The notes under the pieces were generated by a model. That model saw only the letters and a program-made list of their open reading frames with translations, was not told the DNA's origin and made no database searches. The position numbers and the translations under genes were made by a program. Shown here one piece after another: positions 1 to 4,696 of a stretch of 5,206 nt of DNA. Source of the DNA: an uncultured Chloroflexota bacterium. GTDB lineage: Bacteria > Chloroflexota > Dehalococcoidia > UBA2979. Position 1 is the first letter of the stretch; each line of letters starts with the position of its first letter. The stretch is taken from the NCBI GenBank assembly GCA_902827055.1, contig CADEHD010000164.1, forward strand, positions 1-5,206, given 5' to 3'.

Positions 1-225
1 GAGCACTCCGAGGAGTGCGCCCTGCACTACGCGGAGTGGAAGCGTCACCACGTGGTGGTGATGGACGTGCAGGGCCGCTTCTCGAGGCAGGACGTCCTCG
101 CCGCCTACCGCGAGCGCGAGAAGTTCGAGCACCAGCTCCGTCTGCTCGGTTGTTCCGGTGAGGCGCTACGTCGCCTCGAGAAGGAGGCGGAGGTCACTCG
201 CTTCGGGCGGCCCGTGCTCGAGTAG
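1..225 (+). CDS. C-terminal end of an unrecognised protein (5' truncated by the window)
   Basis: Frame 1 is open from the first base to a TAG at 223-225, giving the last 74 residues of a protein that starts outside the window. The visible part is charged and probably mostly helical. It runs from a His/Glu/Cys-containing stretch (EHSEECALHYAEWKRHH) through a short hydrophobic strand (VVVMDV) to a Glu/Arg-rich helical tail with two Leu-rich turns. There is no membrane segment and no motif I can name. An internal ATG at 61 would give only 54 residues and has no clear ribosome binding site, so read-in from the left is more likely. The next + strand gene begins 40 bases downstream with a strong Shine-Dalgarno, so the two may share a transcript. 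The coding call rests on frame continuity, GC-rich third positions and this context. I do not recognise the function. Confidence 0.6.
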   Translation, partial: EHSEECALHYAEWKRHHVVVMDVQGRFSRQDVLAAYREREKFEHQLRLLGCSGEALRRLEKEAEVTRFGRPVLE

Positions 226-253
226 GCTGGATGCAGTGCGGGCGTCCGCATCG

Positions 254-260
254 AGGAGGT
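254..260 (+). promoter_or_regulatory. Ribosome binding site for the SHOCT protein
   Basis: AGGAGGT is a near-perfect Shine-Dalgarno ending 5 bases before the ATG at 266 and 8 before a second in-frame ATG at 269. It sets the start here rather than at the in-frame GTG/ATG codons further upstream (for example 158), which lie inside the preceding gene. Confidence 0.75.
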
Positions 261-265
261 GCACG

Positions 266-580
266 ATGATGTGGGACCACGGCTGGATGTGGGGCTGGGG
301 ATTCTTCCCGATGGTCCTCGGTGGCGTGTTGCCATTGCTCGTCGTGGGCGCGGGCGTGTTCCTGCTGGCGCAGCTCCTCGGCGGTGGTGGGCGCGCCACC
401 GAGCCGCGGATGCTCCAGGGCCTCGTGCCTCCACCTTCGCTCGCGCCGCCTCAGCCACGAGGCGAGTCCGCCCTCGCGATCGCGGAGCGGCGCTACGCGG
501 CCGGCGAGATCTCGCGCGACGAGTTCGTGCAGATCCGTGACGACCTCGGCGGGAACACGAGTCCTCCGCCGCAGGGCTGA
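266..580 (+). CDS. Small membrane protein with C-terminal SHOCT domain
   Basis: This is a 104-residue protein. Residues 1-16 are rich in Trp, Met and His (MMWDHGWMWGWGFFPM). One hydrophobic segment, about residues 17-38 (VLGGVLPLLVVGAGVFLLAQLL), should span the membrane. A Gly/Pro-rich linker follows (about 39-68). The C-terminus, about residues 69-95, carries the SHOCT signature: Leu, Arg-Tyr-Ala, Gly-Glu-Ile, then Asp/Glu-Glu-Phe and a final Asp-Leu. SHOCT (short C-terminal domain) is a helical hairpin found at the end of many small bacterial membrane proteins and is thought to mediate oligomerisation or protein contacts; the exact job is unknown. The start is fixed by the AGGAGGT just upstream, with ATG 269 as a possible alternative. 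The stop lies 7 bases from the stop of the opposing DUF1697 gene. Family assignment is confident, biological role is not. Confidence 0.85.
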   Translation: MMWDHGWMWGWGFFPMVLGGVLPLLVVGAGVFLLAQLLGGGGRATEPRMLQGLVPPPSLAPPQPRGESALAIAERRYAAGEISRDEFVQIRDDLGGNTSPPPQG

Positions 581-587
581 CGCGAGG

Positions 588-1118
588 CTACCCGGCGAGC
601 ATCGACGCCAGCGTCTCGACGGTGCGCCAGTTCCGTACCGTCGAGGTCGTGCGCAGCGTCCGGTCGAGGTAGTCGTTCGTCAGTTTGGAGCGCGCTAGGC
701 CGTTCGGGTAGTGCAGGTAGACCTCGCGCCCCCGCACGGCGAACGCGTCTGGCGCGAAGCGCTCTGGATCGAGTGCAGCGAGGGCGTCGGCGGTGGGTGG
801 GGCAAGCAGGAACGCCACGTGGACGCTCGCGGACGGCGCAGCGAACGGGCAGTTCGCCAGCACCGAGTCCAGTTCCTCCCGAGTTCGCAGCGTGACCGTA
901 GGCCGAAAGCCGAGCCGGGCGTCGATGGCCGCGGAGACGGCCTCGGGAAGGGCCTTCGCCGCGCGCGCTGGGACGTCGAACACCGCGTTGCCACTCTGGA
1001 TGTAGGTGGCGACGGACGAGCAGCCCAGCTCGGTGAGGATGGTGGCGAGGTCCCGCATCGGGAGGCGGTTGCGCCCGCCGACGTTCACGCCGCGCAGCAG
1101 GAGGGCGAATCGCGGCAC
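588..1118 (-). CDS. DUF1697 family protein
   Basis: This 176-residue protein has the usual length of DUF1697 and its hallmark motifs. Near the N-terminus is LLRGVNVGGRNRLPM (residues 7-21), then TYIQSGNAVF (38-47). The C-terminal block has YLHYPNGLARSKLTN (134-148) and RNWRTVETL (162-170). No signal peptide or membrane segment is visible, so it is probably a soluble cytoplasmic protein. The family is widespread in bacteria but has no established biochemical role that I know of. The start is a GTG at 1118; no clear Shine-Dalgarno precedes it, and the ferredoxin stop lies only 10 bases upstream, so translation is probably coupled to that gene. It is the last gene of the minus-strand cluster and converges with the SHOCT gene. 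There is no evident functional link to the ligase genes, so it may be a passenger in the operon. Confidence 0.9.
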   Translation of the reverse strand: MPRFALLLRGVNVGGRNRLPMRDLATILTELGCSSVATYIQSGNAVFDVPARAAKALPEAVSAAIDARLGFRPTVTLRTREELDSVLANCPFAAPSASVHVAFLLAPPTADALAALDPERFAPDAFAVRGREVYLHYPNGLARSKLTNDYLDRTLRTTSTVRNWRTVETLASMLAG

Positions 1119-1128
1119 GGCCCGGACG

Positions 1129-1344
1129 CTAGTCGCGGTAGAGCTTGACGACCTTCACCCTGTCGCCAGCCGCCTGGATGCACAGGTCGCACAGGGTGCA
1201 CTCATCGAGGTTGGCGTCGACGGTCACGATGCGCCCGCCGTCGAGCGCGAAGATGTCGACCGGGCACGCCTCGACCAGGTTCTTCTTGAGTGCCTCGTCC
1301 CCCTGGACGGCCTCATCGATGTCGACGCGGATGAACATCGCCAT
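1129..1344 (-). CDS. FixX/ETF-QO-type single [4Fe-4S] ferredoxin
   Basis: This 71-residue soluble protein has four cysteines spaced for one [4Fe-4S] cluster: Cys27 in a Cys-Pro motif (ACPVDIFAL), and Cys49, Cys52 and Cys55 in ECTLCDLC. A CP followed by a later CxxCxxC matches the layout of FixX-like ferredoxins and of the C-terminal iron-sulphur domain of ETF:ubiquinone oxidoreductase. It differs from the two-cluster bacterial 2[4Fe-4S] ferredoxins, whose second CxxCxxCxxxCP is absent here. The expected role is one-electron transfer in the cytoplasm. At 71 residues it is a little shorter than typical FixX. The ATG at 1344 follows GAAGGG at about 7 bases; an in-frame ATG at 1338 is a less likely start. 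The gene sits 77 bases after the ligase alpha subunit and 10 bases before DUF1697, all on one strand. A 2-oxoacid:ferredoxin oxidoreductase or an ETF system would be a natural partner, but neither is in this window. Confidence 0.82.
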   Translation of the reverse strand: MAMFIRVDIDEAVQGDEALKKNLVEACPVDIFALDGGRIVTVDANLDECTLCDLCIQAAGDRVKVVKLYRD

Positions 1345-1421
1345 GGGAGTGCCCTTCGAGCGGTATCCGCACGCCCTCGCTGTCCGCGAGCGCGCGCCCG
1401 TGGTCTGGTGGTGGCAGCGTG

Positions 1422-2318
1422 CTAGCCGATGCGCTCCTTGAGGAAGCGCGGGATGTCCTCGATGCGCTCGGCAACGCGAATCCCGGCCGCCTCCATGCGG
1501 GCGATCTTCTCGGCGGTGGTGTCGGCGCGTCCCTCGACGATCGTGCCCGCGTGCCCGAATCGCATGCCGGGCATCGCGTCCATGAAGCGGCCGGCCATGA
1601 ACGCCACCACCGGCAGCTTCGATCCGCTGCTGCGCATGTAGTCCGCAAGCTGCGCCTCGGACTGGCCGCCTGGCTCACTGTAGATCGCGATCCCCTTCGT
1701 GGCGGGGTCGGCGTCGAACAGCGGCATGAGCTCCGCGTACGTGCTCCCGATGATCGCGTCGCCGCCGATCGAGACGGCGGTGGAGATGCCCAAGCCCGCC
1801 TCGGAAAGCGCGTTCGAGATCTCGACGGTCATCCCTCCCGAGCGCGACATCACCCCCACGACGCCCGGCTGGAACGCCCGGCGCGTCGACTCCGCAGCGC
1901 CGCCGACGCCGCCGACTCGCGACTTCCCGGGCGAGATCACGCCCAGGCAGTTGGGTCCGATGATGCGCGTGCCGTGCTGGTCGGCGTACTCGACGAACTG
2001 CGCCACCTGCTTCCGAGGAATGCGCTCCGTGACGATGATGACGAGCTTGATCCCCGCCTCGATCGCCTCGAATACGGCGTCCGTCGCGAAGGCGGGCGGC
2101 ACGGCCACCACCGACGCGTCCACGCGCTCGCGTTCCGTGAACGCGCGCACGGTGTCCTCGACGGGCACGCCGTGCACGTTGCGTCCCTTGCGCCCCGGGG
2201 TCACCCCGCCGATCACCTTCGACCCGTAGTCGAGCACCTCGCGGGTCATCGAGACGGCCTCGCGGCCGGTGATCCCCTGGATGATGAAGGTGGTGTTCTC
2301 GTCGATCAGGATGGACAT
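1422..2318 (-). CDS. sucD: Succinyl-CoA-ligase-type alpha subunit (ADP-forming acyl-CoA synthetase)
   Basis: This 298-residue protein is close to the family length (289 in E. coli SucD) and alignable by eye throughout. It opens with MSILIDENT and a CoA-binding Rossmann domain: GITGRE (15-20) and GGVTPGRKG (37-45), then the IGPNCLGVISPG segment (120-131). The ligase domain has SRSGGMTVE (158-166) and SIGGDAIIGS (183-192). Glu215 (in SEPGG) matches the conserved Glu that contacts the phosphohistidine, and His256 in FGHAGTIVEG is the expected phosphorylated histidine. With the beta subunit it should convert an acid, CoA and ATP to acyl-CoA, ADP and phosphate, reversibly, in the cytoplasm; succinate and the TCA cycle are the default assignment. 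Local differences from E. coli include SEPGG for GEIGG, and GRFMDAMPGM before the active His where E. coli has a Lys-rich loop. The ATG at 2318 has GGAGG 5 bases upstream; the open frame extends far upstream, but only antiparallel to other coding sequence. Subunit identity is firm, substrate less so. Confidence 0.9.
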   Translation of the reverse strand: MSILIDENTTFIIQGITGREAVSMTREVLDYGSKVIGGVTPGRKGRNVHGVPVEDTVRAFTERERVDASVVAVPPAFATDAVFEAIEAGIKLVIIVTERIPRKQVAQFVEYADQHGTRIIGPNCLGVISPGKSRVGGVGGAAESTRRAFQPGVVGVMSRSGGMTVEISNALSEAGLGISTAVSIGGDAIIGSTYAELMPLFDADPATKGIAIYSEPGGQSEAQLADYMRSSGSKLPVVAFMAGRFMDAMPGMRFGHAGTIVEGRADTTAEKIARMEAAGIRVAERIEDIPRFLKERIG

Positions 2319-2369
2319 CGTCGCCTCCGGCCGCCGCGCGGCCCGTCTCCGGTCGCTGGGCTCGAGTTG

Positions 2370-2386
2370 CCTCGAGCGCTTCGAGG
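2370..2386 (-). other. Small hairpin ahead of the alpha-subunit gene
   Basis: A 6-bp perfect stem (CCTCGA / TCGAGG) closes a 5-base loop, about 50 bases upstream of the alpha-subunit start. A neighbouring CTCGAG at 2361-2366 could compete for the same arms. It may shape the intercistronic mRNA, but it is short enough to arise by chance in GC-rich DNA. Confidence 0.3.
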
Positions 2387-2439
2387 TTGCTGGCTGCACT
2401 CGCCGCTCATCGCGGCCCGGCGTTGCGCCAGCGCACGAT

Positions 2440-2459
2440 GGCCCGCGTCCCCGCGGGCC
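2440..2459 (-). terminator. GC-rich hairpin just after the beta-subunit stop (attenuator or mRNA-stabilising stem)
   Basis: A perfect 8-bp stem (GGCCCGCG / CGCGGGCC) around a 4-base loop begins 17 bases after the beta-subunit stop codon. No T-run follows on the minus strand, so it is not a classical intrinsic terminator. Since the alpha subunit must still be expressed, partial termination, mRNA processing or 3'-end protection are the likely roles. The position right after a stop codon supports function; the GC content of the region weakens it. Confidence 0.4.
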
Positions 2460-2476
2460 CAGTGGTATCCAGGTCG

Positions 2477-3682
2477 CTAGGTCGTGGCCATCTTCGCGAC
2501 CGCCCGCGCGGCCGCCTCGTGCATGGACACCGAGCGATCCACGAACTCGACGCCGTACTTGCGCAGGATCGCGAAGCCTTCGTCCTCCCACGAGCCGGGG
2601 ATGCGGAAGATGGCGATCTTCTCCGCCGGGTCGAAGCCCGCCTCGATGACGCCCTTCACGATGCCGCGCGCCATCATGTCGGCGCGGGTGTTCGAGACGA
2701 CGTTCATCATGACCGCGATCTTCTCGACGCCGGGCTTGGAGAGCACCAGCTTCGTGAGCGCCGCCGCCTTCGCGACCGAGGGGTTGCCGCCGATCTCGCA
2801 GTAGTTCGCCGGGTTGCCACCCGCGGACTGCACCGCATCGAAGAGGGTCAGCGAGCCGCCACCCGCCCCGATGATCAGGCCGAGGTTCCCGTCGAACTCG
2901 GTGATGTTGCCCGCGATGCCTCGCGTGTCGGCGTCGTTCACCTTGGCCCCGGCGATTTCGAACTCGGTGGGGGGCCGCGCCATCCGCGTGTCCTCGTCCG
3001 GGATGCCGAGCGAGCGCAGCAGGTCGGCGTGCTGCCCCCGCGCCTCCTGCTCCATGTCCATGTGGGAGTCGAGCGCCACGAACGAGCCGTCCGCGAGCTT
3101 GCCGATCGGGTTGATCTCGGCGAGCGTCATGTCCCGCTCGACGAACACCCGGGTGAGTGCCGCCACGATGCGCGTCAGAGGCCCCAGGTCGTTCCCCGTC
3201 ACGCCGACGCGGGACACGGCGACCTTCGCCTGGTAGTCCGACAGGGGCGCCAGGTTCGAGATGTGGGTCCGCGAGAGGTGCTCGGGGTGCTGCTCCGCCA
3301 CCTCTTCGATGTCGATGCCGCCCATGTCGCTGAAGATGATCACGGGGCGCTTCGCGCGTCCGTCCCACGTCACGGCCGCGTAGTACTCCTGCACCACCTC
3401 GCGACGTTCCTCGACCAGGACGCCGGTCGGCGTCTGACCGCTCACGGTGATGGTGAGGATCTCGGCGGCGGCGGCCTTCGCCGCAGCCGCATCGTCAGCG
3501 AACTTGATCGCCCCCGCCTTCATGCGACCGCCGCTCAGGACCTGGGACTTGAGGACGACCGGTCCGCCGACCTCGGTGGCTGCCGCCGCGGCCTCGTCGG
3601 CGGTGCGCGCCATCACGCTCTTGGGGAGCGGGACGCGTGCTCGACGCAGGACTTCCTTCGCCTCGAACTCGTACAGGCGCAC
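2477..3682 (-). CDS. sucC: Succinyl-CoA-ligase-type beta subunit (ATP-grasp), divergent
   Basis: This 401-residue protein has the length and domain order of SucC (388 in E. coli). An N-terminal ATP-grasp domain opens with MRLYEFEAKEVL, and Lys45 (VVLKSQV) and the SGGRMKAGAIKF loop (50-61) match the nucleotide-binding part. LVEERREVVQEYY (89-101), MGGIDIEEVAEQHP (120-133) and LAEINPI (187-193) follow. Asn191 and Asp205 occupy the positions of the Mg-binding Asn199 and Asp213 of E. coli. The C-terminal ligase domain has GNLGLIIGAGGGSLTLFDAV (265-284) and NPANYCEIGGNPS (290-302). The strongly conserved SucC segment GGI-x-RCD is replaced by VSNTRAD (329-335), and the GxG loop also differs. The gene may therefore encode a ligase for another acid, or a divergent succinyl-CoA ligase. 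The start is the GTG at 3682, with GAGG 6 bases upstream. It is the first gene of the minus-strand cluster. The symbol reflects the family, not proven substrate. Confidence 0.85.
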   Translation of the reverse strand: MRLYEFEAKEVLRRARVPLPKSVMARTADEAAAAATEVGGPVVLKSQVLSGGRMKAGAIKFADDAAAAKAAAAEILTITVSGQTPTGVLVEERREVVQEYYAAVTWDGRAKRPVIIFSDMGGIDIEEVAEQHPEHLSRTHISNLAPLSDYQAKVAVSRVGVTGNDLGPLTRIVAALTRVFVERDMTLAEINPIGKLADGSFVALDSHMDMEQEARGQHADLLRSLGIPDEDTRMARPPTEFEIAGAKVNDADTRGIAGNITEFDGNLGLIIGAGGGSLTLFDAVQSAGGNPANYCEIGGNPSVAKAAALTKLVLSKPGVEKIAVMMNVVSNTRADMMARGIVKGVIEAGFDPAEKIAIFRIPGSWEDEGFAILRKYGVEFVDRSVSMHEAAARAVAKMATT

Positions 3683-3703
3683 GGTCAGCCTCGATTCGCC
3701 GGG

Positions 3704-3715
3704 GCGGGGCCCCGC
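3704..3715. repeat. 12-bp perfect GC palindrome upstream of the beta-subunit start
   Basis: GCGGGGCCCCGC is a perfect inverted repeat centred about 27 bases ahead of the GTG start at 3682. In RNA it can form only a short stem because it has no loop, unless it pairs with other G- or C-runs of the leader. As DNA it could be a protein-binding site. Confidence 0.4.
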
Positions 3716-3743
3716 TCACATGCGTGTTGCTGTCGGGGCGCAG

Positions 3744-3763
3744 GCGGCCCCTCGAGGGGCTGC
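3744..3763. repeat. 20-bp near-perfect palindrome in the leader of the ligase operon
   Basis: The core 3747-3760 (GCCCCTCGAGGGGC) is a perfect 14-bp palindrome, extended to 20 bp with one mismatched pair (G·T on the + strand). A further GGGGC at 3735-3739 could pair with the GCCCC at 3747-3751, competing with the palindrome's own arm. It lies between the predicted promoter at 3810-3838 and the start codon, so it is either an operator or a leader structure. Confidence 0.45.
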
Positions 3764-3809
3764 GACCGGGTTCCGCGCTGAATCCGGGACGTGGAAGCGC
3801 CGCGGGCAG

Positions 3810-3838
3810 AGGCTAGCGAGGCCCGGAGGGGCGGTCAA
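3810..3838 (-). promoter_or_regulatory. Candidate housekeeping-type promoter for the ligase-ferredoxin cluster
   Basis: On the minus strand TTGACC (complement of 3833-3838, five of six matches to TTGACA) is followed after exactly 17 bases by TAGCCT (complement of 3810-3815). The -10 keeps the important TA...T positions. Transcription would start near 3803, leaving a leader of about 120 bases before the GTG at 3682. Spacing and the -35 are good; the weak -10 is typical of GC-rich genomes. Confidence 0.5.
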
Positions 3839-3870
3839 CGCGACGAGGCGACGTAACGCTTCGGCGCGCC

Positions 3871-3900
3871 TGGCACGCGTGTTCGGGTGCATCCGATAAG
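3871..3900 (+). promoter_or_regulatory. Weak promoter candidate for the lipoprotein gene
   Basis: GATAAG at 3895-3900 resembles a -10 (four of six matches), with TGGCAC at 3871-3876 as a poor -35 at 18 bases. The start of transcription would fall about 45 bases before the ATG at 3951. Position is sensible, sequence support is weak. Confidence 0.25.
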
Positions 3901-3937
3901 GCCGCGCGCGACGTAGTTCCTCCGAAACCGTGTTCCT

Positions 3938-3945
3938 GGGAGGAG
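3938..3945 (+). promoter_or_regulatory. Ribosome binding site fixing the lipoprotein start
   Basis: GGGAGGAG lies 5 bases before ATG 3951. It rules out the upstream in-frame GTG at 3930, which sits ahead of this site and would add seven residues before the signal peptide. Confidence 0.75.
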
Positions 3946-3950
3946 ACCGT

Positions 3951-4532
3951 ATGCGTGTGCGTGGACTCGTTCGGAGTCGTTCGTGGTTGATGAGTGGAGC
4001 CGCCCTGGCAGCGTTTGCGCTGCTCGGTGCCGCCTGCTCGGGCGGAGAGACTGAGACCAAGGCGACCACCTCGCCAACGGCCGCAAGCAAGGCCGCCGCG
4101 ACGTCGGCCGCCACCCCGGCTGCCACGACGAAGGCCGCTGCCACTGCCACCGCGGCCGCGAAGGCCGCTGCAACCGCGGGCCCGAGCACGCCCACGACTG
4201 CGCTCCGCGTCGCCGAGACCTCGCTCGGCAAGGTCATCGTCGATAACAACGGCCTGACGCTCTACATCTTCAAGAACGACCCGCCGAACGGCGACAAGAG
4301 CGTCTGCAACGGCAACTGCGCCAACATCTGGCCGCCGGCATTCGCGCCCGCGACCGGTGAGCCCACGAAGTCCGCGGACATGACCGGCACCATCAAGATC
4401 ATCACGCGCGACGACGGCTCGAAGATGATCGCCTACAACGGCCTGCCCCTCTACCGCTACCAGCCCGACACCGCCCCCGGCGAGGTCAAGGGCGAGGGAG
4501 TGGGCGGGAACTGGAACGTCGCTCGGCCCTGA
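3951..4532 (+). CDS. Secreted-repeat (Lipoprotein_15-type) lipoprotein
   Basis: This 193-residue exported protein has a signal peptide with an Arg-rich start (MRVRGLVRSRS), a hydrophobic core (about 14-26) and a lipobox ending at Cys29 (LLGAAC). After processing it should be anchored to the outer face of the cytoplasmic membrane. Residues 30-84 are a flexible Ala/Thr/Lys linker with three KAAAT repeats. The folded part has two related units of the Pfam 'secreted repeat of unknown function' type. One contains LGKVIVDNNGLTLYIF (92-107) and CNGNCANIWPP (119-129); the other contains MIAYNGLPLYRY (159-170) and DTAPGEVKGEGVGGNWNV (173-190). Cys119 and Cys123 are the paired cysteines expected in this family. 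The function is unknown; it is found widely in Actinomycetota, Chloroflexota and Proteobacteria. The gene is alone on its strand, divergent from the ligase cluster and followed by a terminator-like hairpin. Confidence 0.9.
   Translation: MRVRGLVRSRSWLMSGAALAAFALLGAACSGGETETKATTSPTAASKAAATSAATPAATTKAAATATAAAKAAATAGPSTPTTALRVAETSLGKVIVDNNGLTLYIFKNDPPNGDKSVCNGNCANIWPPAFAPATGEPTKSADMTGTIKIITRDDGSKMIAYNGLPLYRYQPDTAPGEVKGEGVGGNWNVARP
4089..4175 (+). repeat. Degenerate in-frame KAAAT repeats in the lipoprotein linker
   Basis: Three copies of a 15-base unit encoding KAAAT start at 4089, 4131 and 4161. All begin AAGGCCGC and differ mainly at third positions, with Ala/Thr-rich spacers between them. 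The segment is an Ala/Thr/Lys spacer holding the domain away from the membrane. Replication slippage could change its length between strains. Confidence 0.65.
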
Positions 4533-4557
4533 CCCCTCCGGGATCGGGCAGCCCTAC

Positions 4558-4592
4558 GAAGGGGTCTCCGTTCACCCGGCGGAGGCCCCTTC
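4558..4592 (+). terminator. Terminator-like hairpin after the lipoprotein gene
   Basis: Arms 4558-4570 (GAAGGGGTCTCCG) and 4580-4592 (CGGAGGCCCCTTC) form a 13-bp stem with one G·U pair and a 9-base loop, 25 bases after the lipoprotein stop. The following bases (TGTGATCC) lack a clear T-run, so termination may be of the weak-tail type. It could also act on minus-strand transcripts from the right-hand gene, which ends about 105 bases away. Confidence 0.65.
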
Positions 4593-4696
4593 TGTGATCC
4601 TGCAGCACACTGGCGGGCCTCGCGCTGACCGCGTGCGGGGGGCGCGTCTGGGTTTGCGTCCAGGAGTGGGGTCGGACCGGGGCCCGCGACAGCGCC
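4593..4696. other. Short intergenic region, nothing recognised
   Basis: This stretch lies between the hairpin and the stop of the right-hand minus-strand gene. It is GC-rich and contains several G-runs. I find no RNA gene, promoter or convincing repeat in it. Confidence 0.5.

Larger units (their letters stand above)
2319..2476 (-). other. Long structured intercistronic gap between ligase beta and alpha genes
   Basis: The subunit genes are separated by 158 bases, where sucC and sucD normally abut or overlap. The gap holds two hairpin candidates (2440-2459 and 2370-2386) and the alpha-subunit Shine-Dalgarno (GGAGG, complement of 2324-2328). I see no convincing promoter. A 34-codon frame starting at the minus-strand ATG near 2410 runs into the alpha start, but it lacks a ribosome site and looks non-coding. 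Confidence 0.55.

Noticed and set aside
1376..1390. 5-bp hairpin between the alpha subunit and the ferredoxin
   Set aside because: The stem (CTCGC / GCGAG) is too short to distinguish from chance in this composition, and no T-run follows.
2310..2412. Possible 34-residue peptide overlapping the alpha-subunit start on the minus strand
   Set aside because: No ribosome binding site, Arg/Ser/Gly-rich random-looking sequence, and no recognisable feature.
1419..2480. 353-codon + strand open frame opposite the alpha subunit
   Set aside because: Its translation is Arg/His/Asp-rich low-complexity sequence with no domain, and it lies antisense to a clearly conserved gene. This is the usual effect of GC-rich codon use.
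2319..3368. Upstream extension of the alpha-subunit frame to 648 codons
   Set aside because: The extension overlaps the beta-subunit gene in another frame and is low-complexity. The GGAGG before ATG 2318 and the family N-terminus MSILIDENT fix the real start.
2387..3781. 464-codon + strand open frame opposite the beta subunit
   Set aside because: Same reason: a compositional shadow, rich in Arg, His, Asp and Val, with no recognisable motif.
3871..3886. Sigma-54-like site TGGCACG-N4-TTCGG ahead of the lipoprotein
   Set aside because: The -24 half is perfect, but the nearly invariant GC of the -12 half is CG here, and no enhancer-binding gene or site is visible.
3716..4249. 177-codon minus-strand open frame with apparent hydrophobic Ala/Val stretches
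   Set aside because: It is the complement of the lipoprotein's Ala/Thr linker and signal peptide. The + strand gene has a strong ribosome site, lipobox and domain motifs.
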